A DNA stretch of 53,304 bases from Microbacterium sp. (GCF_031178445.1 NZ_JAPSIY010000013.1:1-53304); one strand, 5' to 3'; counted from the stretch's first letter, positions 1 through 9,487 are shown. Notes: generated by a model not told the origin, from the sequence alone. Numbers and translations: made by a program.

Positions 1-55
1 CACAACGCTCGGGTAATGTCGAAGCGGCATCACTCGACGACGAGAAGGGACGACC

Positions 56-1129
56 ATGGTCGACATCCGAAAGAAGCGCTGGCCCCTCATCGGGATCACG
101 GCGGTTGCAGCAGTGGCACTGACGGGCTGTGCAGGCGGCGATCAGCCGTCCGGCGACGGCGGCAGCGAAGGCGGCGACGAGACGCTCATCGTCTACACAA
201 ACTCGAACAGCGACGGCCGCGGCGAATGGATCATCGAGAAGGCGGCCGATGCCGGCTTCGAGATCGAGATCGTCGGCCTGGGCGGCGCGGATCTGACCAA
301 CCGCATCATCGCCGAGAAGAACAACCCCGTCGCGGATGTCGTCTTCGGACTCAACAACATGTTCTTCGAGCAGCTCAAGGCCGAAGAGGCCATCACGGCT
401 TACGAGCCCGAGTGGAGCGGCGAGGTTCCCGCCGACGCCGGCGACCCGGCCGATGGCGCGTACTGGCCGCTCGTCGAGCAGGCGATCGTCACCGTGTACG
501 ACGAGAACCGCGTCGACGCCCCGCCCGCCACCCTCGAGGAGCTCTACACCGACGAGGCGTTCAAGGGCCACTACGAGGTCAACCCCGCCCTCGGTCAGGC
601 GACTCCGCAGCTCGTGCTCGCCAGCATCCTCACCGAGAACCTCGACGAGTCGGGCGACCTCGGCGTCAGCGACGAGGGCTGGAGTCTCGTCGAGTCGTAC
701 TACGCCAACGGCTCGCCCGCGGTCGAGGGCACCGACCTCTACGCCCGCATCACCCGCGACGAGGTCGACTACGGCGTGCTGCCCTCGAGCGGCATCGAGG
801 CGCGTGACGCCGAGTACGGCACATCGACCGGCGCGATCGTCCCCGAGTACGGCGTGCCGTACGTGACCGAGCAGATCGCCCAGATCGCCGGCTCCGGCAA
901 CGATGAGCAGGCGCAGGAGTTCATCGACTGGTTCGGCAGCGCCGAGGTTCAGGGCGAGTTCGCCGCCGAGTTCAACGCCATGCCCGTGAACGAGGGCGCG
1001 ATCGAGCAGGCGAACCCCGCCGTCGTCGAGCTGATGGAGTCGATGCCGCGTCAGGACATCGACTTCGGCTTTGTCAGCGAGAACCTCGGCGCCTGGGTCG
1101 AGAAGGTCACCCTCGAGTACATCGGCTGA
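56..1129 (+). CDS. ABC transporter substrate-binding lipoprotein (iron/2-aminoethylphosphonate-like family)
   Basis: This 357-residue protein is the extracytoplasmic solute receptor of the importer encoded by the next two genes. It has a basic N-terminus (RKKR), a hydrophobic stretch and an LTGC lipobox with Cys25 as the lipidation site. A Gly/Ser/Asp linker follows, then a type-1 solute-binding fold that begins near residue 43 with LIVYTNSN. This family includes ferric iron, polyamine and 2-aminoethylphosphonate receptors. AAGGGA lies 7 bases before the ATG and supports this start. The stop is 8 bases from the ATPase gene, so the two are co-transcribed. The ligand is not readable from sequence. 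The phosphodiesterase at the end of the operon points to an organophosphorus compound, which is inference. Confidence 0.9.
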   Translation: MVDIRKKRWPLIGITAVAAVALTGCAGGDQPSGDGGSEGGDETLIVYTNSNSDGRGEWIIEKAADAGFEIEIVGLGGADLTNRIIAEKNNPVADVVFGLNNMFFEQLKAEEAITAYEPEWSGEVPADAGDPADGAYWPLVEQAIVTVYDENRVDAPPATLEELYTDEAFKGHYEVNPALGQATPQLVLASILTENLDESGDLGVSDEGWSLVESYYANGSPAVEGTDLYARITRDEVDYGVLPSSGIEARDAEYGTSTGAIVPEYGVPYVTEQIAQIAGSGNDEQAQEFIDWFGSAEVQGEFAAEFNAMPVNEGAIEQANPAVVELMESMPRQDIDFGFVSENLGAWVEKVTLEYIG

Positions 1130-1137
1130 CATCGCAC

Positions 1138-2157
1138 ATGATTCGCTTCGAAGACGTCGAGGTCGTGTTCGGCGACCACAAGGCAGTCTCGAACCTGAAT
1201 CTGGAGATCCAGGAGGGTGAGTTCTTCACCCTCCTGGGTCCCTCCGGATGCGGGAAGACGACCGCCCTGCGCTCGCTGGCCGGGTTCATCGAGCCCACCG
1301 CGGGTCGCATCCACATCGGCGGCCGCGACGTCACGCGCGTGCCCAGCGAGAAGCGCGACGTGGGCATGGTGTTCCAGAACTACGCGCTCTTTCCGAGCAT
1401 GAACGTGCGGGACAACATCGCCTTCGGCCTCTCGGTCAAGAAGGTGTCGAAGGCCGAGCAGCGCAAGCGCGTCGACGAGATCGCCGAGCGCACCGGGCTC
1501 GCCGCATCGCAGCTTGACAAGAACGTGTCCGAGCTCTCGGGCGGTCAGCAGCAGCGCGTCGCGATCGCCCGCGCGCTCGTGCTCACCCCGCGCATCCTGC
1601 TGCTCGACGAGCCGCTGTCGAACCTCGACGCCAAGCTGCGCGTGCAGCTGCGCGAGCAGCTCAAGCAGCTGCAGCACGAGGTCGGGGTGACCACCGTCTA
1701 CGTCACCCATGACCAGGAGGAGGCGCTGACCCTCAGCGACCGCATCGCCGTACTCGACGCCGGTCGCCTGCAGCAGGTCGGCACTCCCGAGGAGATCTAC
1801 GACCGCAGCGCCACGGCGTTCGTCTGCCGGTTCATCGGCGAGAGCAACCGCCTGACCCCCGGCATCCTCTCCCGCCTGTCGGGGACGGGCCTCGACGCGA
1901 CCGCCGAGAGCTACGTTCGCCCCGAGAAGCTACAGCTCGCAGGCGCCGACGACCCGAGCCCTGCGGCCGCCGGTCTGACCGGCACCGTCGTGGAGCGCAC
2001 GTACCACGGCAGCCACAGCGTGTACGAGATCGCGGTCGACGACGCGACCCTGCGCGTCAGTGTTCCGGCGAGCGCGAGCGCACGACGGTGGGATGCCGGA
2101 GAGACCGTTCAGATCGGCGTCGACCCGGCGTGGGTCCTGCAGTACCCGGCGGCCTGA
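1138..2157 (+). CDS. ABC transporter ATP-binding protein (PotA/FbpC type)
   Basis: The 339-residue ATPase of the importer couples ATP hydrolysis to transport through the fused permease encoded next. Walker A is GPSGCGKT at residues 34-41, the signature is LSGGQQQR, Walker B is ILLLDEP, and the H-loop lies in YVTHDQEEA. After about residue 240 there is a C-terminal TOBE-like regulatory domain (YVRPEKL and following), as in the spermidine/iron/phosphonate subgroup. The gene follows the lipoprotein gene by 8 bases and is separated from the permease ATG by a single base. Confidence 0.95.
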   Translation: MIRFEDVEVVFGDHKAVSNLNLEIQEGEFFTLLGPSGCGKTTALRSLAGFIEPTAGRIHIGGRDVTRVPSEKRDVGMVFQNYALFPSMNVRDNIAFGLSVKKVSKAEQRKRVDEIAERTGLAASQLDKNVSELSGGQQQRVAIARALVLTPRILLLDEPLSNLDAKLRVQLREQLKQLQHEVGVTTVYVTHDQEEALTLSDRIAVLDAGRLQQVGTPEEIYDRSATAFVCRFIGESNRLTPGILSRLSGTGLDATAESYVRPEKLQLAGADDPSPAAAGLTGTVVERTYHGSHSVYEIAVDDATLRVSVPASASARRWDAGETVQIGVDPAWVLQYPAA

Positions 2158-2158
2158 G

Positions 2159-4015
2159 ATGACGACGCCGACCAACCCCACTCCGCCGCCCGAGGCGGCG
2201 CTGCCCGGCGAAGCCGGGGTGCTGACCGCGACCGCCGCATCTGAGACGGCCCGTGGCACGCGCCGCCGTCACGGCCGCCCCGGCAGCATCCGCGCCATGC
2301 TCCGCTCGCCGCTGGCGTGGGTCACCGGCATCGTGGTGATCTGGTTCGCCGCCGCGTTCCTCGTGCTGCCGAACGCGGCGCTGCTGGGGACGACGTTCTT
2401 CCCCGACGGGCAGTTCAGCGTGCGCGCCGTCGAGAAGCTGCTCGGCAGCGAGCGCGCGATGAAGACGCTCGGCAACAGCTTCCTGCTCGCGATCACGCTG
2501 TCGATCACGGTCAACGTGGTGGGCGTGTTCATCGTGCTGGTGACGCAGTACTTCAAGATCCGCGGCGCCAGGCTGCTCTGGCTCGGGTACGCGACAACCC
2601 TGATCTACGGCGGCATCGTGCTGGCCGCCGGGTACAACTTCATCTACGGGCGGTTCGGTTTCGTCACCAACCTCATGGCGAACGTCAATCCCGAACTCGA
2701 CCGCGACTGGTTCTCGGGCTACTTCGCCGTCGTGTTCGTGATGACGTTCGCGACGACGACCAACCACATGCTGTTCCTGTCGTCGTCGCTGGCGAAGGTC
2801 GACTACGCGTCGATCGAGGCTGCGAAGCTGATGGGCGCATCGAGCTGGACGATCCTGCGCCGCATCGTGCTGCCCGTGATGAAGCCGATGCTGTTCGCCG
2901 TCACCGTGCTGACCTTCCTCATCGGCCTCGGCGCCCTCACCGCGCCGCTCGTGCTGGGCGGGCCCGACTTCCAGACCGTCGCGCCGCTGATCATCGACCT
3001 GTCGCGCAGTCCCGTCACCCGCGACATCGCCGCGCTGCTGGCGATCGTGCTGGGTGTGGCCACGATCATCCTGCTGGCGATCATGAACCGGGCAGAGAAG
3101 TCCGGCGTGTACTTCTCGGTGGCGAAGGTGGCGACGCCGATTCAGAAGCAGCCGATCCGCAACCCGTTCGCGAACGTCGTCGTGCACGTCGTGGCGTATG
3201 CGCTGTGGATCATCTACCTCATCCCCGTGGTGCTGATCATCATCTTCTCGTTCGTCGACGCGCGCAGCATCCTGGCCGGGTCGATCACGCTCGACAGCTT
3301 CACGCTCGACAACTACATCGCCGTGTTCTCCAGCGCCAGCGCCCTGCGGCCGTTCATCGTCAGCGTGGTCTACAGCGCGCTGGCGTCGGTGATCGTCGTG
3401 GGCGGGCTGCTGTTCGTCGCCCGCGTGCTGCAGAAGCACCGCAACGTGATCACGACGGCGATCGAATACGTGCTGCACATTCCGTGGATCCTGCCGATCG
3501 TGCTGATCGCGCTCGGTCTGGTGATGGCGTTCGACCGGCCGCAGGCCGTCGTGGCGAACGTGGTGCTCACGGGCACGCCCGTGCTGCTGCTGGTCGCCTA
3601 CATCATCGTCAAGATCCCCTTCACGCTGCGGCTCTTGAAGGCCGGGTTCGCGTCGGTGCCGGATTCGCTCGAGGATGCGGCGCGCATTCTGGGTGCGCGG
3701 TCGCTGACGACGTTCCGCCGCGTGCTGATCCCCCTCGTGCTGCCCACCGCCGCGGCGATCACGGCACTGAACTTCAACAGCCTGCTCGACGACTACGACG
3801 CGGCCATCTTCCTGTACCACCCGCTGTATCAGCCGCTGGGTGTTGCGATTCAGGAGAGCACGCGGGGCGAGAACAACCTCGACGCGATGCCGATCACGTT
3901 CGTGTACACGGTGCTGCTCATGATCGTCATGGGGGTCACCATGTATCTCGTGTATGGACGGGGATCACGAGCCGGGTCGTCGAAGACGCCGCGCCGGCGG
4001 AGGTCGCGCGCGTGA
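2159..4015 (+). CDS. ABC transporter permease, fused double-domain form
   Basis: This 618-residue membrane protein contains two complete permease halves in one chain. Each half has the cytoplasmic EAA loop that contacts the ATPase: YASIEAAKLMGA in the first and DSLEDAARILGA in the second. About twelve transmembrane segments are visible. This arrangement is typical of FbpB/PhnU-like iron and 2-aminoethylphosphonate importers. A longer reading frame begins upstream, but the ATG at 2159 directly follows the ATPase stop and avoids overlap. A proline-rich cytoplasmic N-terminus precedes the first helix. The last four bases (GTGA) overlap the start of the LacI gene, so translation is probably coupled. 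Confidence 0.93.
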   Translation: MTTPTNPTPPPEAALPGEAGVLTATAASETARGTRRRHGRPGSIRAMLRSPLAWVTGIVVIWFAAAFLVLPNAALLGTTFFPDGQFSVRAVEKLLGSERAMKTLGNSFLLAITLSITVNVVGVFIVLVTQYFKIRGARLLWLGYATTLIYGGIVLAAGYNFIYGRFGFVTNLMANVNPELDRDWFSGYFAVVFVMTFATTTNHMLFLSSSLAKVDYASIEAAKLMGASSWTILRRIVLPVMKPMLFAVTVLTFLIGLGALTAPLVLGGPDFQTVAPLIIDLSRSPVTRDIAALLAIVLGVATIILLAIMNRAEKSGVYFSVAKVATPIQKQPIRNPFANVVVHVVAYALWIIYLIPVVLIIIFSFVDARSILAGSITLDSFTLDNYIAVFSSASALRPFIVSVVYSALASVIVVGGLLFVARVLQKHRNVITTAIEYVLHIPWILPIVLIALGLVMAFDRPQAVVANVVLTGTPVLLLVAYIIVKIPFTLRLLKAGFASVPDSLEDAARILGARSLTTFRRVLIPLVLPTAAAITALNFNSLLDDYDAAIFLYHPLYQPLGVAIQESTRGENNLDAMPITFVYTVLLMIVMGVTMYLVYGRGSRAGSSKTPRRRRSRA

Positions 4016-5058
4016 GCGGTGCGGATGAAGCGCGGGTGGGCCGGACGGATGCTGCCACGCCCGCGCTGCGCGTGACGATCAGCGATGTCGCCGCCGCGGC
4101 GGGGGTGTCGCGGGCGACGGCGACGCGCGCGCTGAAGGGGGAGGGGCGGTTCGCCGAGGAGACGCGCGAGCGCATCCTTGAGATCGCCGAGCGGCTCGGG
4201 TACGTGCGCAACACTGCGGCGGCCGAGCTCGCCGCCGGACGCACAGGCACCGTCGGGCTGATGCTGCGCGATGCGAGCAACCCGGCATACGGTCTGCTGT
4301 TCTCGCGTCTGCAGGATGAGGCTCACCGCCACGGGCTCGACCTCGTCACGGTGACGATCGGTGCCGACGAGCGCGGCGCCGCGCAGGTGAATGCGCTGCA
4401 CCGGCTGCTCGGGATGCGAGTGGCGGGGCTCATCGTCGCGACCGGCGGCGTGAGCACCGAACAGCTCGAGCCGTTCGCCGATCAGGTGCCGATCCTGCGC
4501 GCCGGGCGGGTGGAGTCGTCGCGCCGCATCCACACCGTGCACTACGACGATCCCGCGCACGGGCGTCTGCTCGCGACGCACGTCGCGACGCTGGGCCACC
4601 GCCGCGTGGTGGTGCTGGCGGGAAGCCCCGAGGCGTCGTACCCCGAGCATCTGCGCGCGACCGCCATGCGGGAGGCGCTCGAGGATGCCGGGGCGAGCGT
4701 GACCCTGCTGTCGGCCGGCGCCGCGCCGGAGGACCGCGTCGACGAAGCGCTCGATGTCGTGCGCGACGGCGCCACCGCGGTGATGTGCGCCTCGGACTAC
4801 CGGCAGCTCGCCGTGATGCGCGCAGCGCGCGCTGCGGGGCTGTCTGTGCCCGGTGACGTGAGCGTGACCGGGTGCGACGGCATCCTCCCCGGAGCGGACC
4901 TGCTCGGGCTGACCACGGTGCGCATTCCCGTGGAAGACGTCGCCGCGGCCGCCATCGAGACCATGCAGACGCTGCTGACCGCCGAGACGGATGTCGAGAC
5001 CGTGCGGCGCGGGTTCTCGGGCTCGCTCGTCGCCGGCACGACCGCCGCCGCCCTCTGA
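4012..5058 (+). CDS. LacI-family transcriptional regulator inside the importer operon
   Basis: This is a 348-residue LacI-family repressor. About 24 low-complexity residues precede the helix-turn-helix (VTISDVAAAAGVSRATATRAL); a periplasmic-binding-like effector domain follows from about residue 80 (TGTVGLMLRDASNPAYG). The GTG start lies inside the permease stop (GTGA), so it is translated with the transporter genes. It probably senses the imported substrate or a breakdown product and controls this operon. The operator would lie upstream of position 1 and is not visible. LacI regulators usually sit at an operon edge; here the gene lies between the permease and the phosphodiesterase. Confidence 0.9.
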   Translation: MSGADEARVGRTDAATPALRVTISDVAAAAGVSRATATRALKGEGRFAEETRERILEIAERLGYVRNTAAAELAAGRTGTVGLMLRDASNPAYGLLFSRLQDEAHRHGLDLVTVTIGADERGAAQVNALHRLLGMRVAGLIVATGGVSTEQLEPFADQVPILRAGRVESSRRIHTVHYDDPAHGRLLATHVATLGHRRVVVLAGSPEASYPEHLRATAMREALEDAGASVTLLSAGAAPEDRVDEALDVVRDGATAVMCASDYRQLAVMRAARAAGLSVPGDVSVTGCDGILPGADLLGLTTVRIPVEDVAAAAIETMQTLLTAETDVETVRRGFSGSLVAGTTAAAL

Positions 5059-5093
5059 ACCTCACTTCGTTCGTTCGCCGACCTGGAAGAGAC

Positions 5094-5978
5094 ATGATCC
5101 TCACCGAGCATCCCCGCCCGTCGCACACCTTCGTGCACGTCTCAGACACGCACCTGCCAGCCGAGCGGTCGCCGCTGTACGGCAGCGGGACGGATGCCGA
5201 CGCGAACCTTTCGCTCATGCTTGAGCGGCTGGTGTCGTCCGGGTTGAAGCCGGATGCGCTGCTGATGACCGGCGATCTGGTCGATCGTGGCGATGCGACG
5301 GCGTACCGGCGGCTGCGGGCGCTCGTCGAGCCGGCCGCGGCTGCGCTCGAGTGCGAGGTGGTGTGGGCGGCGGGGAACCACGACGCGCGCGGGGTGATGC
5401 GTGCCGAACTCGGGCTGAGTGGTGCCGCGGACGAGCCAGTCACCGAGGTTCGCTGGTTCGGCGGGATGCGGGTGATCGTGCTCGACTCGACCGTGCCCGG
5501 CGAGCACTGGGGTGAGATCGACGAGGCGCAGCTCGGATGGCTGCGCGACCACCTGGCGACGCCCGCTCCCGCTGGCACGCTGCTGCTGATCCACCACCCG
5601 CCGCTGCCGACCGTGCTCGATCTGGCGGTGACGGTCGAGCTGCGCGACCAGGGGCGCCTGGCTTCTGTGCTTCGCGGTAGCGACGTGCGCGGCATCCTCT
5701 CGGGCCACGTGCACCACCCGTCGTTCGGCACGTTCGCGGGCATCCCCGTCGCGGTGGCGTCGTCGAGCGCGTACGGGCAGGACCTCGCGCAGCCCGTTGG
5801 AGCGACGCGCGGGCAGGACGCCACGCAGGGCTACAACCTCGTGCACGTGTATGAGGACACGATCGTGCACTCCGCCGTCGGGCTGGAGCGCGGCACGGAC
5901 GTCGGTGAGCCGGTCGCGGCGGATGAGGCGCAGCGGCGGATCGCCGGTGCGGGGATCGGATGGCGCGGGGTCGACTGA
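5094..5978 (+). CDS. Metallophosphoesterase (cyclic-nucleotide/glycerophosphodiesterase type)
   Basis: A 294-residue cytoplasmic phosphoesterase of the CpdA/GpdQ-like calcineurin fold. The metal-binding motifs appear in order: VSDTHLP, MTGDLVDRGD, AAGNHDAR and SGHVHH. There is no signal peptide. The ATG at 5094 is preceded by GGAAGAG. It starts 35 bases after the LacI gene and closes the importer operon, so it likely hydrolyses the imported phosphodiester or a derivative. The family also contains cAMP phosphodiesterases, and the substrate cannot be fixed from sequence. Confidence 0.88.
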   Translation: MILTEHPRPSHTFVHVSDTHLPAERSPLYGSGTDADANLSLMLERLVSSGLKPDALLMTGDLVDRGDATAYRRLRALVEPAAAALECEVVWAAGNHDARGVMRAELGLSGAADEPVTEVRWFGGMRVIVLDSTVPGEHWGEIDEAQLGWLRDHLATPAPAGTLLLIHHPPLPTVLDLAVTVELRDQGRLASVLRGSDVRGILSGHVHHPSFGTFAGIPVAVASSSAYGQDLAQPVGATRGQDATQGYNLVHVYEDTIVHSAVGLERGTDVGEPVAADEAQRRIAGAGIGWRGVD

Positions 5979-6071
5979 GGCGGTGGACCGGTGACGGTGG
6001 TTCTTCAGCGGACACCACGACGGAGACCGCCCTGCACCGGGATGTCGCCGTGACCAAGTATCTTGCGCGAT

Positions 6072-7007
6072 ATGGCATTCAAGACCCGGAGCGGAAGAAC
6101 GGCGGCCGTCGGTCGCGGCGCGATGATCGTGGGGATGGCTCTTTGGTGGGTCGTACTCGCTGAGATCGTTCTGGCCGCGCTGGCGGTCGGGGCAGGTGCC
6201 TGGGGCGATTGGGCCGCGGGCGAGTCGCTCGCTGATGGAGACTACTTCTTCCTTCTGGCAGTGGAGACGGCCACTTCCTTGGTCACCTTGGCACTGGCCT
6301 TACACCTCGTGGCAGTCGGCTGGACACTTCCTGTCTTCGTCGGCCCCAAGAGCCGGATCCGCGATCTCGTCGCCGCCGGAGTCCGATCACGCACGGGGTG
6401 GTGGTTCCTGAGCAGTGCGGCCCTGCTCGGCTCACTCCGCATCGCGCTCTCGTGGCCCGCGAGCGATGCGCAGCTCCTCGTGATGATCGGCTTGCTGGTC
6501 GCATGGATCGCCGTGTGGATCATCGTCCTGCGGGGCCTGAGGATGATCGCCCACGCCGACCGACAACAGGCGTACTTCGAGGGGATGACCGAGAGCGAGA
6601 AGCAGGTCGCCGACAATCCGTGGCCGTCGCTCGCGACACCGGGCTACCTCGACGTGGATCGCCTGGAATCAGCAGAGGATGCCGATCGCTACGCGCATCG
6701 CGCCGCAGACACCGCTCGGGTTCACGACTGGCTCGGCGGCGGCGTCATGGTGCTCGCGACCGCACTTCTCGGCGCTGCTGTCTCACGGTTCTTCGAAACA
6801 TCCGAGTCGGCGCCGTGGGTATGGGTCGCGGTCTCGCTCCTGGCAGTCGCCTTCGGGTACGCGGTTCAGCGGCGCGGCAGGGCGTACCACCGCCTGCGGG
6901 AGTCGTATGAGAAGGCCAGCGCCGAGCTGACCGCCCGGGAGAACGCGCGGCCGACGACCTGGCGCGGCAGATTCGCGCAGAGCATGCGAGTGCTCCTCGG
7001 CGGCTGA
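6072..7007 (+). CDS. Membrane protein of unknown function
   Basis: No family is recognised. The 311-residue protein has three or four hydrophobic segments in the N-terminal half (around residues 17-40, 60-90 and 115-160). A soluble charged stretch follows, with HADRQQAYFEGMTESEKQ, and then two more membrane segments near residues 225-265 and a basic tail. A TTG nine bases upstream could also serve as start; the ATG at 6072 was preferred. A TATCTT -10-like element at 6059-6064 lies only 7 bases from the ATG, so the mRNA may be nearly leaderless. It is convergent with the sigma-factor gene. Confidence 0.75.
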   Translation: MAFKTRSGRTAAVGRGAMIVGMALWWVVLAEIVLAALAVGAGAWGDWAAGESLADGDYFFLLAVETATSLVTLALALHLVAVGWTLPVFVGPKSRIRDLVAAGVRSRTGWWFLSSAALLGSLRIALSWPASDAQLLVMIGLLVAWIAVWIIVLRGLRMIAHADRQQAYFEGMTESEKQVADNPWPSLATPGYLDVDRLESAEDADRYAHRAADTARVHDWLGGGVMVLATALLGAAVSRFFETSESAPWVWVAVSLLAVAFGYAVQRRGRAYHRLRESYEKASAELTARENARPTTWRGRFAQSMRVLLGG

Positions 7008-7062
7008 TCGGTCGCGGCTGTGGGCGGAGCATCCGACCCGCTACTTCGTCGCTGCCTCGGCC

Positions 7063-8307
7063 CTACGTACCGCCGCGCTCACGGAGATACCGCTTCTCCA
7101 CCTCGTTCGCAGCGAGTTCAGCGGCGGCGCGGAACTCGGCGCGCGACTCGGCGTGCCGGCCGAGGTCGTCGAGCAGGTGCGCCCGCACGCTATGCGTTCT
7201 CGCCGCGACGAGCGGGTCGGCCATGATGCCGTGCTTGCGGTCGAGGTCGTCGAGGAGTGCGAGCCCGCGTGGGGCGCCAAAGGCGCGGGCGACCGCCACG
7301 ACACGGCTGAGACGGACGGGAGCGGTCGGCTCCAGCCGCTCCAGCCACAAGTAGAGGGCAGCGATCTGCGTCCAGTCGGTATCGGCCTCGGTCGCGGCCT
7401 CCGCGTGCACGGCGGCGATAGCCGCTTGGATCTGGTACGGGCCGAGCTCGCCGCGCTTCCAGGCGGCTTCGATGCGCCGTCGCCCCTCATCGAGGAGTGC
7501 GGCATCCCATCGGGAGCGGTCCTGGTGCTGCATGAGCACGAGGCGGTCGTCCTCCTGGCGCGCGTCGCGGCGGGCCTCGGTGAGAAGCATGAGCGCCAGC
7601 AGCCCCTGCACCTCGGCGTCGTCGGCAGCAACGCCCGCGAGCATCCGCGTCAGCCGGATCGCCTCCTGCGTGAGGTCGATGCGGCTCAGTGCCTCGCCCG
7701 CGGTTGCGGTGTATCCCTCGTTGAAGATCAGGTAAAGCACGCGGGACACGGCGGCGAGGCGGGTGCGCAGGTCGTCGGCGGCGGTCAGCTCGAATCGCGC
7801 ACCCGCGTTGCGGAGCGTCTGCTTGGCGCGGCTGATGCGGGTCGCCATCGTCGCCTCGCTGACGCCGTAGGCACGTGCGATCTCGGCGGTGGTGAGTCCG
7901 CCGACCGCGCGCAGGGTGAGCGCGATGCGCGACGCGTCGCTGAGCGCGGGGTGGCAGCAGAGCACGAGCAGCTCGAGGCTGTCGTCGTGACCAACCACGA
8001 CGGGTCCAGGGGTGAGCGGCGCGGCGCGCTTCTCAGGGCTGTCGACCCACTCCTGCTCACGCCGGCGGTCGGCATCCTCGGAACGCAGCAGGTCGATGAG
8101 CTTCCGATATCCGACGCGGATCAACCAGCTACGCGGCTCGACCGGAATGCCATCGGTGCGCCAGGCGGTGTGCGCGGAAAGCAGCGCCTCCTGAGTGGCA
8201 TCCTCGGCCGCGTCGAACCGGCCGAACCGCCGCACCAGCGCACCGAGCACCTGCGGGGCCTCTTCTCGCAGAATGCGCTCGATGCGCTGGTCGACGGATG
8301 CCGTCAC
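7063..8307 (-). CDS. ECF RNA polymerase sigma factor, ECF42 type (long C-terminal extension)
   Basis: A 414-residue sigma factor. Region 2 is near residues 25-90 (FDAAEDATQEALLSAHTAW, then RSWLIRVGYRKLIDLLR), and region 4 near 140-190 (GLTTAEIARAYGVSEATM). A C-terminal extension of about 200 residues starts with YLIFNEGYTAT. That extension is the mark of the ECF42 group, which has no anti-sigma factor and is encoded beside DGPF/YCII proteins, exactly as here. The GTG start overlaps the stop of the YCII gene (GTGA), so the two are translationally coupled. The extension is thought to regulate or activate the sigma factor in other members. Confidence 0.92.
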   Translation of the reverse strand: MTASVDQRIERILREEAPQVLGALVRRFGRFDAAEDATQEALLSAHTAWRTDGIPVEPRSWLIRVGYRKLIDLLRSEDADRRREQEWVDSPEKRAAPLTPGPVVVGHDDSLELLVLCCHPALSDASRIALTLRAVGGLTTAEIARAYGVSEATMATRISRAKQTLRNAGARFELTAADDLRTRLAAVSRVLYLIFNEGYTATAGEALSRIDLTQEAIRLTRMLAGVAADDAEVQGLLALMLLTEARRDARQEDDRLVLMQHQDRSRWDAALLDEGRRRIEAAWKRGELGPYQIQAAIAAVHAEAATEADTDWTQIAALYLWLERLEPTAPVRLSRVVAVARAFGAPRGLALLDDLDRKHGIMADPLVAARTHSVRAHLLDDLGRHAESRAEFRAAAELAANEVEKRYLRERGGT

Positions 8308-8672
8308 GCGAAGTCATCTCCCATGATCGGGCGAATCTCCATGGGCTCGTCGAGCACCGACACCATCTCGGCGACGATCTCACGCGCGCGTTCCATGCCG
8401 CTGCACTCGATGATGGCGAAGCTGGCGAGCACCTCCTTGAGCTCGGCGAAGGGCCCGTCTGTGGCGACGACGCCGTTCGGCCCCTTGCGGACGGTGGTGG
8501 TCACCGCGGGGTGGCCCAGGCCCTCGCTGAGCACGAACTCGCCGGTCTCGCGCAACCGGGCCTCGAACTGCTGGTAGGCGGCGAAGGCGTCGAGCGCCTC
8601 CTGGGTGGGAGCATCGGCGGTCGCGGCATCCCACGAATCGGCGGGGGTGTAGCTGAGCAGCAGAAACTTCAC
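8304..8672 (-). CDS. YCII/DGPF-domain protein, partner of the ECF42 sigma factor
   Basis: A 122-residue alpha/beta barrel-like protein starting VKFLLLSYTP and containing the family motif as TDGPFAELKE, followed by a helix rich in E and A. DGPF proteins are the conserved genomic partners of ECF42 sigma factors, but their biochemical role is unsettled. The GTG start is supported by GAGGAGA about 5 bases upstream. Its stop overlaps the sigma-factor start. The membrane-protein gene upstream ends 56 bases away on the same strand and may share the transcript. Confidence 0.92.
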   Translation of the reverse strand: MKFLLLSYTPADSWDAATADAPTQEALDAFAAYQQFEARLRETGEFVLSEGLGHPAVTTTVRKGPNGVVATDGPFAELKEVLASFAIIECSGMERAREIVAEMVSVLDEPMEIRPIMGDDFA

Positions 8673-8728
8673 GGTTCTCCTCTTCGAAGTGTGAGCGTGC
8701 AGGGGAAGGGTATCGAGTGTCGGGTCGC

Positions 8729-9385
8729 TCACGCGTCGGCCCGTAGGCGGATCGCCATGACAGCGACCCAGGTGAAAGCGACCAGACCGGTGAGCGCGAT
8801 CTGGATGCTCGACTCGGTGGGCGACGTGGGCAGCAGCAGCACGAGCGCGACGACGCCGTGACCGATGGATGCCGCCGCGCGACGCCGGCGCACCGACCGC
8901 ACCACGAGCAGGATGCACGCGACCGCGAGGCTGAGGAACGACACCGCTGCTGCCGACACATGCACGATCGCGTGCCAGGACAGCGGGACGGTGCCTTCCG
9001 GCGCGCCGACCGGGAACCCGTTCTGAGGGTCCATGGGGAACAGCCCGGCGAGGATGAAGCCGAGCCCGAAGCCCGCGATGAGCAGCGGCGCCCAGCGCCG
9101 ACCGAAGCCGTCGGGGCGGATGCGGCGGTACCCCGCCGCGAGCGCGAGGCCCCCGAGCCCGGCGATCACGAACGAAAGCACCTGGATCCAGCCGAGGTCA
9201 CCGGTGGCGAGCTGGCTGAGCGGATGGATGCGGATGTCGAAGCCGGGGCGAGTCAGCGCCTGCAGCAGCGACGAGAGGTAGAAGGCCGGTCCTGCGAGTG
9301 CGGCGAGGAGCAGCAGTCGCCGCGTTGTGGCCGGGTGCGTGGTGCCCGTCGGAGCGGCGTTCCCGGTGCTGGTGCGGATGGTCAT
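8729..9385 (-). CDS. DUF998 family membrane protein
   Basis: A 218-residue protein with about six transmembrane segments. The hydrophobic blocks begin around RLLLLAALAGPAFYLSSLL and include IQVLSFVIAGLGGLALAAGY and the motif GLFPMDP, typical of DUF998 proteins. No enzymatic role is known for the family. The ATG at 9385 was chosen because homologous proteins start shortly before the first helix. A small GC hairpin (GGCCCC at 9404-9409 with GGGGCC at 9415-9420) lies just upstream in its leader. It precedes the YCII and ECF42 genes on the same strand. Confidence 0.82.
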   Translation of the reverse strand: MTIRTSTGNAAPTGTTHPATTRRLLLLAALAGPAFYLSSLLQALTRPGFDIRIHPLSQLATGDLGWIQVLSFVIAGLGGLALAAGYRRIRPDGFGRRWAPLLIAGFGLGFILAGLFPMDPQNGFPVGAPEGTVPLSWHAIVHVSAAAVSFLSLAVACILLVVRSVRRRRAAASIGHGVVALVLLLPTSPTESSIQIALTGLVAFTWVAVMAIRLRADA

Positions 9386-9487
9386 GATGTGGTCTCCGTT
9401 TCCGGCCCCGGAGTGGGGCCTCATGGACACCACGGAGCCGAGACCGACTCCTTGACATGAACGACCACGAATCTCTCTCGTGGCTGA

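Noticed and set aside
2057..3820. Open 587-codon frame on the minus strand opposite the permease gene
   Set aside because: Its translation is rich in H, R, D and Q without folds or motifs, as expected for the antisense of a GC-rich coding gene. The plus strand has a clear ABC permease.
9404..9420. GGCCCC/GGGGCC hairpin as a riboswitch or attenuator before the DUF998 gene
   Set aside because: It is a single short stem without conserved elements or an alternative structure; noted only as a leader hairpin.
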